Shown here in pieces: positions 1 through 9,568 of a DNA stretch of 64,000 nucleotides. Each line of letters begins with the position of its first letter. Positions within the stretch are counted from its first letter, which is position 1. Origin of the DNA: an uncultured Alphaproteobacteria bacterium (lineage in GTDB: Bacteria > Pseudomonadota > Alphaproteobacteria > Methylaequorales > Methylaequoraceae); assembly GCA_902547955.1 (NCBI GenBank), contig CACCPY010000004.1, positions 62,001-126,000 of the forward strand, in the 5' to 3' direction. The notes under the pieces are model-generated. The model ran no database searches and was not told the origin of the DNA. It saw nothing but the letters and a program-made list of their open reading frames with translations. Position numbers and translations under genes: made by a program.

Positions 1-957
1 GGTTCAAAAGAAGTAGCAAAGATATTTTCTGAAAATTTTTTGTCTAAATTTCACAAGATAGAACATTCAAATTTGTCAAAAAAAAAAAGACCTGAAGATT
101 GTAGTAAAAAAAAAGTAAAAAATTTTTCTTTATTAAGTGAAGCTCATAGTTTGCATAGTGAACATGGAAGGTATCCTAGTATTTCAAAAAATAATAATTT
201 ACTTGTTTTTCAACAATGGGACAAAAATAAGGAAATTATTAAAATATTTGATTTTAAAAAAAAAAAATATGTCAAGGTTCTCAGTTCAGAAAACTCAAAT
301 AATTTTAGACACCCAAGAATAATTGATGACGGCAAAGACATAAAAATTCTTTTTTCAAAACAAAAAAAAGACGAAGAACAAATTTATATTTATGACTTAA
401 AAACTAATTCTGAGAATTTAGTTCATAATTATGAATTAAATTCTTCAATACCCTATCACATAAATGGAAAATATTTTTTTGCTGGAACATCAAAGTTGAA
501 TAAAAAACCTGATCTTTATCTTTTTAGTAAAAATAAATTACTTCAATTAACTAATACTGAATGGGAGGAGTGGCGACCTGTTTATGATGATATAAATAAT
601 TTAATTTATTTTATTTCAGACAAAAATAAAAATTTTGATATTTTCACTCTAAATATCAATACACTAGAACAGAAAGTTTTCTACTCTTCCCAAATGGACG
701 AATGGGATCCTATTGTTTCAAAAGATGGAAATGTTGTTATTTTTTCATCTAAAGAAGATGGAGATTGGGACTTAATTATCAAACATAGTAAGAAAAAAGA
801 ACTCAAAAAAACAATTAATACTTTTTCTAGTGATTGGGATGCAAACTTTGCCTTTGATGATAATGTAATAATATTTGCTTCAGAGCAAGAAAATCAATTT
901 CCAAGACTAATGTTTAGATGCTTATATGGATTTGACAAAGTCGAAAAAACAAATTAG
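1..957 (+). CDS. PD40/TolB-like beta-propeller protein, 5' truncated by the window
   Basis: The frame is open from the first base, so this is the C-terminal 318 residues of a longer protein; the TTG at 40 is probably internal. The second half carries recurring units of the PD40 (TolB-like WD40) kind, each with a Trp-Asp/Arg-Pro turn followed by a hydrophobic strand and an acidic FDIF or WDLI strand (WRPVYDD, EWDPIVSKDG, DWDANF). Such propellers are usually periplasmic binding scaffolds, but no signal peptide can be judged without the N-terminus. The stop lies 9 bases before hxsA on the same strand, so co-transcription with the Hxs operon is likely. The function is unknown. Confidence 0.7.
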   Translation, partial: GSKEVAKIFSENFLSKFHKIEHSNLSKKKRPEDCSKKKVKNFSLLSEAHSLHSEHGRYPSISKNNNLLVFQQWDKNKEIIKIFDFKKKKYVKVLSSENSNNFRHPRIIDDGKDIKILFSKQKKDEEQIYIYDLKTNSENLVHNYELNSSIPYHINGKYFFAGTSKLNKKPDLYLFSKNKLLQLTNTEWEEWRPVYDDINNLIYFISDKNKNFDIFTLNINTLEQKVFYSSQMDEWDPIVSKDGNVVIFSSKEDGDWDLIIKHSKKKELKKTINTFSSDWDANFAFDDNVIIFASEQENQFPRLMFRCLYGFDKVEKTN

Positions 958-966
958 CATTATTTT

Positions 967-1212
967 ATGAAAAAAAGAAAGTTTTTAATACCTTTTGCGA
1001 TAACTTTAGCAGCTTTTTCTTTAGATAAATTAGAGTCTAAAGAATATTTAAAAACTTTAAAAGAGAAACCAAAACAATCACAGGAAGCCATTGAAGACTT
1101 TACACTTTTTAAGGGTGACAGTGTGAAATTTGGTTACCACCGTTCACACATGTCACACCAGTCACACAGAAGCCATATGAGTCATCAATCTCATTATTCC
1201 AGTTCGTGGTAA
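967..1212 (+). CDS. hxsA: HxsA-type His-Xaa-Ser repeat precursor peptide
   Basis: An 81-residue peptide with a basic, hydrophobic leader (KKRKFLIPFAITLAAFSL), a charged spacer, and a core of seven consecutive H-x-S triplets at residues 58-78 (HRS HMS HQS HRS HMS HQS HYS), ending SSW. His-x-Ser repeats next to hxsD, hxsB and hxsC define the His-Xaa-Ser system, in which radical SAM enzymes are expected to modify the repeat protein. Many annotated HxsA proteins are larger; this is a short precursor-like form. KFLIP-type leaders recur in other radical-SAM peptide families (recollection, not checked). The ATG at 967 is 9 bases after the propeller gene and the stop overlaps hxsD. The modified product is unknown. 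Confidence 0.85.
   Translation: MKKRKFLIPFAITLAAFSLDKLESKEYLKTLKEKPKQSQEAIEDFTLFKGDSVKFGYHRSHMSHQSHRSHMSHQSHYSSSW
1138..1200 (+). repeat. seven H-x-S codon triplets (core of hxsA)
   Basis: Seven 9-base units each encode His-x-Ser. The first six form two identical nonapeptides (HRSHMSHQS) at 1138-1164 and 1165-1191, and HYS follows at 1192-1200. Only two of the nine codon pairs are the same triplet (the first His CAC and the Met ATG); the other seven differ synonymously, for example CGT/AGA, TCA/AGC, TCA/AGT and CAG/CAA. Confidence 0.95.
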
Positions 1213-1502
1213 AATCAGTCAATTTTGATTCCAAAGTATACTCGCTTGACGTTATAAAAAAAGCAGCCTACAGATTTTCTGATAGTTATTCATTCGAGTT
1301 TGAAATTATTAAAAATAAAATTGTTTGTAAAATTAAAGAGATAAATAAAAATCCTGAATTATCTTTTGACGAGTTTGTAGATATTTTTAAGAATCATGTA
1401 TTAGACTATGACCTTAGAGGAAAAATTTTTAAAGAAACAAGTGACGTAAGAAATTTAATTTTAAGTCATACATTTTCAAAAACTAAATTACAAGATGGCT
1501 AA
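1206..1502 (+). CDS. hxsD: His-Xaa-Ser system protein HxsD
   Basis: A 98-residue protein starting at a GTG that overlaps the end of hxsA; its stop in turn overlaps the hxsB start at 1495, so the genes are translationally coupled. It shows the HxsD signature: a beta-rich N-terminal half (VYSLDVIKKAAYRF, SYSFEFEI) followed by a conserved DY-x-LR motif (LDYDLRGKIF, residues 71-80) and a helical tail. HxsD is found only with HxsB and HxsC. Its biochemical role is not established; a small partner that presents or binds the substrate is a reasonable guess. No signal peptide or membrane segment is visible. Confidence 0.83.
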   Translation: MVKSVNFDSKVYSLDVIKKAAYRFSDSYSFEFEIIKNKIVCKIKEINKNPELSFDEFVDIFKNHVLDYDLRGKIFKETSDVRNLILSHTFSKTKLQDG

Positions 1503-2950
1503 ATTTAAAGACCTTAATTCTTTTTCCAATAAAAAAAATATTTATAATCTTCTTCCTTTCAATTTCGATCAGATAGACAATGATATATATTTGGCTACAA
1601 ACTTTGTTGGTGAACATATTTTAATAAAGAAAAGTGACTTAGGAAGATTCGTTAACAAAGAACTAACATCTACTTCAAATATTTACAAAGAATTAAAGTC
1701 GAAGCACTTTTTGTATGAGAATAAGAATGATATTGCAATTGATCTTCTTGCATTAAAAAAAAGAACTAAATTAAACTTTCTTAAAGAATTTACTGGTCTT
1801 CATATAATGGTTACTAGCCTAAGATGCGAACATTCTTGTCCTTATTGCCAAGTTTCTAGAGCTAATACTAATAGTAACAAAAATATTTATGATATGTCAC
1901 ATGATACTGCTATTAAATCACTTGAATTAATATTTCAAAGTCCAAACAATAATATAAAAATCGAATTTCAAGGTGGAGAACCTTTACTTAATTTTGAAAT
2001 AATTAAATTTATTGTTAATCATTCTGAAAAAATCAAGGGTACTAAGAATGTTCAATATGTCATTGCAACTAACTTGGCAATGATAAATCATGAAATCTTA
2101 GAGTTTGCAAAAATTAATAATATTTTTTTTTCAACCTCATTGGATGGACCAGAGAGCCTTCATAACAAGAATAGACCTAGAAAAGGCAACAATAGTTATC
2201 AAAAAACTATTGAAGGAATTGAGAAGATCCGAGAATCCATTGGGTATGATAAAATTTCTGCATTAATGACGACTACTAAAGATAGTTTATCAAAGTCAAA
2301 GGAAATTATAGATGAGTATATTGAAAATGGCTTTAGCGGTATTTTTTTTAAGACAACTTTCTCCGTACGGATTTGCAATAAAAACAAAATATTATGAATC
2401 ATACGAGCATGACGAGTGGTTAGATTTTTACTTTAAGGGGCTTGAATACATAATAAAGTTAAATAAAGATGGGCTTCATTTTGTTGAATATTTAGCAAGT
2501 ATTTTTTTGCAAAAAATTTTAACACCTTTTGATACCAATTATGTTGACTTAATGACACCTGCTGGGATTGGAATTGGAGTTATGGTTTATAATTACAATG
2601 GAGAAGTATATTTATCAGATGAAGGGAGAATGTTAGCTGAAATGGGAGATAAAAAATTTTGTGTAGGAAATGTTCATACTGATTCTTATAAAAATTTACT
2701 TTTATCTGATAAATTTTTGGATCCATTAGAATATAGTATGACAACAAGTGTCCCTATGTGCAGTGAGTGTTCTTTAGAACCGTATTGTGGTTCAGACCCT
2801 GTATTTCATTATGCCACTCAAAAGGACTTTGTTGGCATAAAAGCAATGTCACCATTTTGCTCTCGAAACACTCAAATAATTCGTAAAATCATTTTAATGA
2901 TGGAAAACGATAAGGAGATAAAAAAAATTTTTTACAATTGGATTAACTAA
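1495..2950 (+). CDS. hxsB: His-Xaa-Ser system radical SAM/SPASM maturase HxsB, frameshifted as sequenced
   Basis: Two frames make one enzyme. The first (1495-2397) has an N-terminal recognition-like region and the radical SAM cluster motif C-x3-C-x2-C at Cys111, Cys115 and Cys118 (CEHSCPYC), then QGGEPLL and SLDGP. The second frame, from about 2350 to 2950, continues LRQLSPYGFA and ends with a SPASM-like cysteine set (MCSECSLEPYCGSDP ... SPFC). The break is at a T8 run (2342-2349), where seven Ts would give one protein of about 484 residues. It presumably installs post-translational modifications on HxsA. Whether it is functional depends on whether the extra T is real. It precedes hxsC by 4 bases. 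Confidence 0.85.
2342..2349 (+). other. frameshift point in hxsB (run of eight T)
   Basis: Upstream codons read GIFF then KTTFSV and stop at 2397. With one T fewer the text reads GIFLRQLSPYGFA, the sense expected for this family, and joins the SPASM half. Assembly error, real inactivation and slippage are all possible. Confidence 0.8.
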
Positions 2951-2954
2951 CAAA

Positions 2955-4112
2955 ATGATACCGTTAAATGCTTCAAATGTTATTTTTCAAAACTTCAATC
3001 AAAATGAAAATTTAATTTTAAAAGTTACTAAATCAAGTTTTTTACCTACTAAAATAAAAAAGAGTTCTATTTCAATTATCAATTCCTCAAATATTATTGA
3101 TGGTTTTGAATTTTATTTATGTTTTGATAAAAAAATTTTAAATAATATAAATTTAAAAAATAAAAAAATAATTCTTCTAGAAGATAAATTTTCGTACCTT
3201 GATGAAGGTGATATCATAAGAATTAATTTAATGGATAAAAGAGTTAAAGTTTTATTTAGAAAAAAATCAAAAAACAATAGTTTTCTAGTCACCGAGAAAT
3301 GTAATCATTATTGTCTGATGTGCTCACAACCTCCTAAAAATATTAATGATGAATGGATCTTTGAGGAGATTAATAAAATCATACCCCTAATCGACAAAAA
3401 AACAGAGGTGATAGGACTTACAGGTGGCGAACCCACTTTGCAAAAGCAAAGTTTTTTAAAACTTATCAAAAACTTTTCAAATTTTTTACCAGAAACAAAA
3501 ATTCATATTCTTTCACATGGAAAAACTTTTCAAGATATAAAATTTGCAAGGGAATTCTCGGATTTTTCTAATTATAACACTGTTATTGGAATTCCCCTTT
3601 ATTCTGATATATCAAATATTCATAATTACATTGTTCAATGTGAAAATGCTTTTGATGAAACGATAAGAGGAATTATTAACTTAAAAAAGCTTGGACAGAT
3701 AGTTGAATTAAGGTTTGTCATACATCAATTAAACTTTGATAGACTTGAAAAGTTTGCAGAATTTGTTGTCAGAAATCTTTGCTTTGTAGATCATGTGGCA
3801 TTGATGGGTCTTGAATTGATGGGTTTTGCTAGGGCAAATATTGACGATTTATGGATAGATCCTTTTTTATATAAAGATAATTTATCAGCCGCAGTTAATA
3901 CTTTAAGTTTAAATGGTATTAATGTTTCTATTTTTAATCATCAACTTTGTACTTTAAATTCTGATGTATATGAATTTGCAGTAAAATCAATAAGTGATTG
4001 GAAAAATGATTTTTTACCAAATTGTAGTAATTGTAAAAAAAAGTTAGAATGCGGTGGGTTTTTTTCATCACAACTTTTACGTCCTAGTGAGCATATAAAA
4101 CCTTTTCAATAG
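2955..4112 (+). CDS. hxsC: His-Xaa-Ser system radical SAM maturase HxsC
   Basis: A 385-residue radical SAM protein starting 4 bases after hxsB. The N-terminal 110 residues are a beta-rich non-catalytic part. The cluster motif follows at Cys116, Cys120 and Cys123 (CNHYCLMC), with the SAM-binding GGEPT strand (GLTGGEPTLQ) about 40 residues later. A C-terminal cysteine group (CSNCKKKLECGG) suggests an auxiliary cluster site or zinc site. HxsC always pairs with HxsB, and the two probably act on the same repeat substrate, but their separate reactions are not known to me. The frame is intact, in contrast to hxsB. Confidence 0.85.
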   Translation: MIPLNASNVIFQNFNQNENLILKVTKSSFLPTKIKKSSISIINSSNIIDGFEFYLCFDKKILNNINLKNKKIILLEDKFSYLDEGDIIRINLMDKRVKVLFRKKSKNNSFLVTEKCNHYCLMCSQPPKNINDEWIFEEINKIIPLIDKKTEVIGLTGGEPTLQKQSFLKLIKNFSNFLPETKIHILSHGKTFQDIKFAREFSDFSNYNTVIGIPLYSDISNIHNYIVQCENAFDETIRGIINLKKLGQIVELRFVIHQLNFDRLEKFAEFVVRNLCFVDHVALMGLELMGFARANIDDLWIDPFLYKDNLSAAVNTLSLNGINVSIFNHQLCTLNSDVYEFAVKSISDWKNDFLPNCSNCKKKLECGGFFSSQLLRPSEHIKPFQ

Positions 4113-4121
4113 CTTAATAAT

Positions 4122-4160
4122 ATTAGTTTAGAGGTAATGATTTGGGGGTAAGAAACTAAT
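4122..4160. repeat. 8-bp inverted repeat between hxsC and tRNA-Ser
   Basis: ATTAGTTT at 4122-4129 and AAACTAAT at 4153-4160 form a perfect 8-bp inverted repeat around a 23-base centre. The stem is A+T-rich and has no following T run, so terminator function is doubtful. The gene-free stretch 4113-4201 holds nothing else I can name. Confidence 0.35.
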
Positions 4161-4201
4161 TTAAAGTCCTAGAGGCTTGTAGATCAACGGTTTATAGTTA
4201 A

Positions 4202-4291
4202 TGGCGGAGAGAGAGGGATTCGAACCCTCGAAACAGTTTCCTGTTTACACGCTTTCCAAGCGTGCGCCTTCAGCCACTCGGCCACCTCTCC
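4202..4291 (-). tRNA. tRNA-Ser (GGA)
   Basis: A class II tRNA on the minus strand with a seven-pair acceptor stem (GGAGAGG with UCUCUCC), anticodon GGA at 4255-4257 in the loop UUGGAAA, a long variable arm and a genomically encoded CCA at 4202-4204. Its 5' end lies one base beyond the lepA stop codon, so it is probably processed from the thrS-lepA transcript. Its 3' end faces the Hxs cluster. Confidence 0.96.
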
Positions 4292-4292
4292 C

Positions 4293-6092
4293 TCAAGAAT
4301 CTGAAGATGTTTTCAAAACATTTATAAAAGCTGATTGAGGTATTTCAACTTTCCCAAATTGTCTCATTCTTTTTTTTCCTTTTTTTTGTTTATCCAACAA
4401 CTTATTTTTTCTTGTTACATCACCGCCATAAAGCTTTGCCGTAACATCTTTTCTAAAGCTATTTATTGTTTCTCGCGCTATAATTTTTCCACCAATAGTT
4501 GCCTGTAATGGGATCTTGAACTGTTGCCTTGGAATTAAGTCTTTAAGTTTTTCACAATAAACCTTTCCTCGTGATGCAGATTTTGATCTATGACAGATGA
4601 ATGATAATGCGTCAACTGGCTCAGAATTTACTAAAATTTGTACTTTTACAAGATCATTTTCAATGTACCTCTGAAACTCGTAATCAAAGCTTGCATATCC
4701 GCTGGTAATTGATTTAAGCCTATCATAAAAATCAAAAACAACTTCTGCGAGAGGAAGATTATAAATAATCATTGCTCTTTTACCAACATACGTTAAATCC
4801 TTTTGAATTCCTCTTCTTTCTGTACACAATTGCATCACTGCTCCTAAATACTCATCAGGAAGAAGAATTGTAGCCTTTATAATTGGTTCTGAAATTTTAT
4901 TTATTTTAACCACATCTGGCATTTGTGATGGGTTATGAATTTCGATTTCCTCTCCGTTTGTTTTTTCGATTTTATAAACGACTGAAGGGGAGGTTGTAAT
5001 CAGGTTTAAATTAAACTCTCTGCTTAATCTTTCTTGAATGATTTCTAAATGCAACAAACCCAAAAAGCCGCATCTAAAACCCATTCCAAGTGCTGCAGAG
5101 GTCTCAGGTTCAAATGTGAAACTAGCATCATTCAAACCGAGTTTAGACAAACTGTCTTTTAAAACTTCATAATCATCTGCATCTACCGGGTATAAACCGC
5201 AAAAAACAACAGGAACGCTTGGCTTAAACCCAGGCAAAGCTTTTCCTATTGGATTATTCTCTTCAGTTATTGTATCCCCAACCTTACAGTCACTTACATG
5301 TTTTATACCAGCGGTAATGAAACCTATTTCACCAGCATTTAGTTGTTCGGTGTAGTTGATTTTGGGAGTAAAAAAACCACATTTTTCGACATTATAACTA
5401 GCTGCTGTACCCATCATTCTTAATTTCATCCCTTTTCTGAGAACTCCTGACTTTACTCTGACTAAGATTATCACTCCTAGGTAAGGGTCATACCAACTAT
5501 CAATTAACATTGCCACTAACTTAATCTCCTTGATTTTTTCTGGAGCAGGAAGTCTATCTACTATTACCTCAAGCAGTTCATCTATTCCCTCTCCAGTTTT
5601 TGCAGATACCATCACAGCAGTAGATGCGTCAATACCAAGAACCTCTTCTATTTGATTTTTAATTTTATCAGGATCTGATGAAGGCAAATCAATTTTATTT
5701 AATACTGGTACTATCTCATGATCGTTATCTATAGCTTGGTAAACATTAGCTAGCGTTTGTGCCTCTACCCCTTGTGAAGCATCAACAACCAATAAAGACC
5801 CTTCACACGAAGCTAAAGACCTACTAACTTCATATGAAAAATCTACATGACCAGGAGTATCCATTAAATTAAAATTGTATGTTTCATCATTTTTAGCTTT
5901 ATATTTTAAATATACGGTTTGTGCTTTAATAGTAATTCCTCGTTCTCTTTCAATATCCATGGAATCAAGAACCTGTTCCTTCATCTCTCTTTCGGTCAGC
6001 CCACCGCACCTTTGGATAATCCTGTCTGCTAAGGTGGATTTCCCATGATCAATATGAGCAATAATTGAAAAATTTCTTATATTTTTTATCAT
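4293..6092 (-). CDS. lepA: elongation factor 4 (LepA)
   Basis: A 599-residue translational GTPase of full length for EF4. The GTPase motifs are clear: AHIDHGKST at 12-20 (G1), DTPGH at 78-82 (G3) and NKID at 132-135 (G4). The EF-G-like domains III and V and the LepA-specific C-terminal domain follow, with the basic tail KKGKKRMRQ. LepA binds ribosomes and helps initiation or back-translocation under stress. It lies 5 bases after pheT at the end of the thrS-pheT cluster and ends at the tRNA-Ser gene. There is no frameshift and no missing motif. Confidence 0.98.
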   Translation of the reverse strand: MIKNIRNFSIIAHIDHGKSTLADRIIQRCGGLTEREMKEQVLDSMDIERERGITIKAQTVYLKYKAKNDETYNFNLMDTPGHVDFSYEVSRSLASCEGSLLVVDASQGVEAQTLANVYQAIDNDHEIVPVLNKIDLPSSDPDKIKNQIEEVLGIDASTAVMVSAKTGEGIDELLEVIVDRLPAPEKIKEIKLVAMLIDSWYDPYLGVIILVRVKSGVLRKGMKLRMMGTAASYNVEKCGFFTPKINYTEQLNAGEIGFITAGIKHVSDCKVGDTITEENNPIGKALPGFKPSVPVVFCGLYPVDADDYEVLKDSLSKLGLNDASFTFEPETSAALGMGFRCGFLGLLHLEIIQERLSREFNLNLITTSPSVVYKIEKTNGEEIEIHNPSQMPDVVKINKISEPIIKATILLPDEYLGAVMQLCTERRGIQKDLTYVGKRAMIIYNLPLAEVVFDFYDRLKSITSGYASFDYEFQRYIENDLVKVQILVNSEPVDALSFICHRSKSASRGKVYCEKLKDLIPRQQFKIPLQATIGGKIIARETINSFRKDVTAKLYGGDVTRKNKLLDKQKKGKKRMRQFGKVEIPQSAFINVLKTSSDS

Positions 6093-6097
6093 TAATT

Positions 6098-8497
6098 TTA
6101 TCTCTGTTTTGCATCAAATTTCTCTACAACATTTGAAACAATCTTCTCAGATAATTCGTTAATTTCAGAGTCTTGAAGGGTTTTATTATCTGATTGAACC
6201 TTTACGGATATTGCTACAGCTTTAAAGTTCTTATCGATTTTATTTCCCTCGTAATTGTCGAAAATTATAACTTCTTTAATCAAATTTTTATCAATCTTTT
6301 TTATCAAACTTACTAAGTCGTTTGATAAAATTTCTCTTTTAATTTCAAATGAAAAATCTCTCACTGATGCTTGATACAATGAAATTTTTAATTCACCTTT
6401 TGTATTACTTTTCTTTTTTTGAAAGCCTAGAGCTTTAGTTAAATTAATTTCAAAGGCACAACAATTAGTTTTTATTTCTAGATGATTAATTACATTTGGA
6501 TGTAATTCTCCAAAACGACCAATCTCCTCGTTTCCGATTAAAATTGAACCACTTTTTCCTGGGTGATAATAAGGTCTTGATTTTTTTGAGACTTTTAAAT
6601 TTTGAATATTTATATTCATTAATTTTAAAGAAGAATACAAATCCGCTTTTAAATCAAACAAATCAATTTTTCGCTGATCTTCAAGCCAATTTTTTTCATA
6701 AAAACAGCCTGTCCTTATTCCACTCACATATTCTTCCTGTTTATAAGATTTGTCTTCATAAAAAACTGGTCCAATCTCAAAAATAGATGCATTACTAATA
6801 TTTCTATTAATGTTTTTTTTAATGGTGACCAGTAAATTACCAATTAACGACGACCTTAAAAATGATAGTTCTGAACTAATAGGATTATTAATTTTTATAG
6901 GGTTGTCCACATTTTTTAGAATATCTTCAATTTTTTTGTCCGTAAAAGACCATGAAATGATTTCAAACATATTTCTGCTAACAAGTAATTGCTTTAACAT
7001 TTTTCTTATTTTTTGAAGCTCTGAAGTTTTTTTTAAATTATACAAACTTTTATCTGAAATCTCTTTACTCTCGATATTGTGGTACCCAAACAACCTTCCA
7101 ACTTCTTCTACCAGATCTTCAGGAATACTTATATCCTGTCTCCAAGTTGGAGGAATTACTGATAATATGTTTTTTTTCTCGTGAACTTCACATCCAATTG
7201 CATTTAATTTTTCCTTTATATAGGTATCTTCAATTTTAACTCCAAGAATCTTCTCAAAAAATGAATATTCTATTTCTATTGATTTTCTATCTTTAAACGG
7301 ATAGCTCTCACTGACAATAGTTCCGAAATCACCACCACAATAGTCTTTTATCATTGATGATGCCATTTCCAGACCACTTTCAACAGATTCAGGATCAATT
7401 CCTCTTTCAAACCTATACCTTGCGTCACTTTGAATATTAAGTTTTCTACCTGTTTTTGCAATATTTTCAGGTGAAAAATATGCCGACTCCAAAACAACAT
7501 TTTTTGTATTTGAGTCACAACCTGAATTTTTTCCACCCATTACTCCAGCTAAACTAATAATTTTTTTATCATCACAAATAAGAATCATTCCATCATCAAG
7601 TGTATACTCTATATCGTCTAAACCAATAAACTTTTCACCTTGTTTTGAATATCTTAAGGTTATTTCTCCTTCCAATTTGTCGTAATCAAAAACGTGAAGG
7701 GGTCTACAAAAATCAATTGTGACATAATTGGTGATATCGACTAAGGACGATATTTTTTTCAGTCCTGAGCGACTAAATCTCTTTGAAATAAAATGATTAG
7801 ATTCGTTATTTTTAACATTTTTGATTAATCTTAAAGAAAATTTTGGGCAATCGTCTTTTTTTAATTCATTTTTAATGATTATGTTTGATTCAAAAGTCGT
7901 TTTGACATTATTATATTTCTTATCTTTCAGGGTCCCAAAGCCTGCAGCGCTAAGATCTCGAGCTATTCCGTAAACACCTGCACAATCAACCCTGTTTGGA
8001 GTTATGGCTATTTCAATCTCTGTAGATTCGTCGTCTAGGCAATCTGAGTATGATTTTCCTACTTCATAATTACCATCAAGCTCAATTATACCTTCCGAAT
8101 TATCCCCTAGCCCCAATTCTTCCTCAGAACAAAGCATACCATTAGATTCCTCGCCTCTAATTAAACTTTTTTTAATAACAAATTCCTCTTTACTTCCTGA
8201 TTTGATAACGGTGCCCACTGGAGCTAATACAGTCAACAAATCTTTTTTCACATTAGATGCCCCACAAATTATCTTTAAATTTTCTGTTCCGTTGAAAACT
8301 TTGCAAATACTCAATTTATCAGCATTAGGATGCTTTTTTACATCCAACACCTTTGATACAATAAAATTTTTTAGCATTAAACTAGGGTCAAAAAAGTATT
8401 CAACTTCAAGACCAATGCTTGTTAATTTTTGACACAAATTTTCGCTAGTATCGCTAAAATCAAGATAATCTTTTAACCATCCAACTGTGAATTTCAT
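6098..8497 (-). CDS. pheT: phenylalanine-tRNA ligase beta subunit
   Basis: A 799-residue beta chain of the alpha2-beta2 PheRS that charges tRNA-Phe. The expected domains appear in order: an N-terminal domain with the OB-fold tRNA-binding region (roughly 40-150; [12 protein letters not shown]), the B3/4 editing domain (about 210-380; DITNYV), the B5 domain, a catalytic-like core, and a C-terminal anticodon-binding FDX-ACB domain (SVRDFSFEI ... SVKVQ). One base separates its ATG from the pheS stop, so the two subunits are translated as a coupled pair. The length is normal for the family. Confidence 0.98.
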   Translation of the reverse strand: MKFTVGWLKDYLDFSDTSENLCQKLTSIGLEVEYFFDPSLMLKNFIVSKVLDVKKHPNADKLSICKVFNGTENLKIICGASNVKKDLLTVLAPVGTVIKSGSKEEFVIKKSLIRGEESNGMLCSEEELGLGDNSEGIIELDGNYEVGKSYSDCLDDESTEIEIAITPNRVDCAGVYGIARDLSAAGFGTLKDKKYNNVKTTFESNIIIKNELKKDDCPKFSLRLIKNVKNNESNHFISKRFSRSGLKKISSLVDITNYVTIDFCRPLHVFDYDKLEGEITLRYSKQGEKFIGLDDIEYTLDDGMILICDDKKIISLAGVMGGKNSGCDSNTKNVVLESAYFSPENIAKTGRKLNIQSDARYRFERGIDPESVESGLEMASSMIKDYCGGDFGTIVSESYPFKDRKSIEIEYSFFEKILGVKIEDTYIKEKLNAIGCEVHEKKNILSVIPPTWRQDISIPEDLVEEVGRLFGYHNIESKEISDKSLYNLKKTSELQKIRKMLKQLLVSRNMFEIISWSFTDKKIEDILKNVDNPIKINNPISSELSFLRSSLIGNLLVTIKKNINRNISNASIFEIGPVFYEDKSYKQEEYVSGIRTGCFYEKNWLEDQRKIDLFDLKADLYSSLKLMNINIQNLKVSKKSRPYYHPGKSGSILIGNEEIGRFGELHPNVINHLEIKTNCCAFEINLTKALGFQKKKSNTKGELKISLYQASVRDFSFEIKREILSNDLVSLIKKIDKNLIKEVIIFDNYEGNKIDKNFKAVAISVKVQSDNKTLQDSEINELSEKIVSNVVEKFDAKQR

Positions 8498-8498
8498 T

Positions 8499-9563
8499 TT
8501 ATTTCCAACTTAAATCGGAATTATCCAAAAATGAAAATCCATAATGGTTAAGCCATCTCAAGTCACCATCATAAAAATTTCTTAAATCAGGCATTCCGTA
8601 CTTTAGCATTGCAAGGCGTTCTATACCCATACCGAAAGCAAAGCCACTTAATTTTCGTTCAATACCAACTTTTGCAAAGACATTTGGATGTACCATTCCA
8701 CAACCTAAAATTTCTAACCATTGATTTCCATCTCCAATTGAAATCTTTCCTGAAGAAATTTTACATTTAATATCAACTTCAGCTGAGGGTTCTGTGAATG
8801 GAAAATAAGAAGGTCTAAATCTAAATTCAAGATTTTCATTATCAAAAAACATTCTGCAAAATTTTTCTAAAAACCATTTTAGGTTTGCGAAGTTTATATT
8901 TTCGTCAACAACCAAACCTTCTACTTGATGAAACATTGGGGTATGAGTTAAATCTGAATCGCATCTGTAAGTTCTACCCGGTGCGAATATTTTCAAAGGA
9001 AAATCGTTTTTTTTAAGTGCTCTAATCTGAACTGGCGAGGTGTGCGTTCTAAGAACATAATCATTAGAATTTTTTCCTAAATAGAATGTATCATGCATTT
9101 GTCTTGCTGGATGGTTCTCTGGAATATTTAGAGCTGTAAAATTATGAAAATCATCCTCAATATCAGGCCCCTCCTCATAAGTTAGACCTAATGCACCTAA
9201 TATTGAAACAATCTCATTAATTGTTTGTGTGATTGGGTGAATTTTTGAATCGAAATAATTATTTTCTCTAGAAGGTAAAGAAACATCTACATCCTCTTCT
9301 TTTAATTTTTCGTTAATAATTAATACCTCAATATTCTTTTTTTTTTTTTCAAATTTTTCAAAGAATGTATTTTTTATTAAATTAAGTTTTTTACCTATTT
9401 CTTTTTTTTCTTCTTTTTCTAGAGTAGACAAAGACTTAAGTTCGGAGGTTATGACTCCGTTTTTACCAAAATATTTTACTCTTAAATTTTCAAGAGATTC
9501 GAGATCACGACAATTATCAATATCATCCAAAACTGAATGAGTAAGTTGACTAATGCGGTCCAT
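8499..9563 (-). CDS. pheS: phenylalanine-tRNA ligase alpha subunit
   Basis: A 354-residue catalytic subunit of PheRS. An N-terminal coiled coil (about 1-85, rich in Lys and Glu) is followed by the class II core, with motif 2 (GRTYRCDSDLTHTPMFHQ) and motif 3 (GFAFGMGIERLAMLKYG). It forms phenylalanyl-adenylate and, with PheT, Phe-tRNA in the cytosol. It starts 5 bases after rplT, the same arrangement as the classical thrS-infC-rpmI-rplT-pheST operon, but with no pheM leader peptide and therefore no sign of attenuation control in the short gap. Confidence 0.98.
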   Translation of the reverse strand: MDRISQLTHSVLDDIDNCRDLESLENLRVKYFGKNGVITSELKSLSTLEKEEKKEIGKKLNLIKNTFFEKFEKKKKNIEVLIINEKLKEEDVDVSLPSRENNYFDSKIHPITQTINEIVSILGALGLTYEEGPDIEDDFHNFTALNIPENHPARQMHDTFYLGKNSNDYVLRTHTSPVQIRALKKNDFPLKIFAPGRTYRCDSDLTHTPMFHQVEGLVVDENINFANLKWFLEKFCRMFFDNENLEFRFRPSYFPFTEPSAEVDIKCKISSGKISIGDGNQWLEILGCGMVHPNVFAKVGIERKLSGFAFGMGIERLAMLKYGMPDLRNFYDGDLRWLNHYGFSFLDNSDLSWK

Positions 9564-9568
9564 GGGTT

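Noticed and set aside
40-42. TTG at 40 as the start of the propeller gene
   Set aside because: The frame is open to base 1 with sensible residues upstream, so the true start lies outside the window.
1138-1200. Low-complexity artefact or metal-binding His tail
   Set aside because: The strict His-x-Ser spacing, codon divergence and the hxsD-B-C neighbours make a maturase substrate the better explanation; simple metal binding cannot be fully excluded.
4122-4160. Intrinsic terminator after hxsC
   Set aside because: The inverted repeat has an eight-pair AT stem, a 23-base loop and no T tract.
9421-9440. Poly-A/T tracts as repeats or CRISPR-like units
   Set aside because: Tracts of 8-10 A or T occur throughout and reflect Lys and Phe codons in an AT-rich genome; no spaced direct repeats were seen.
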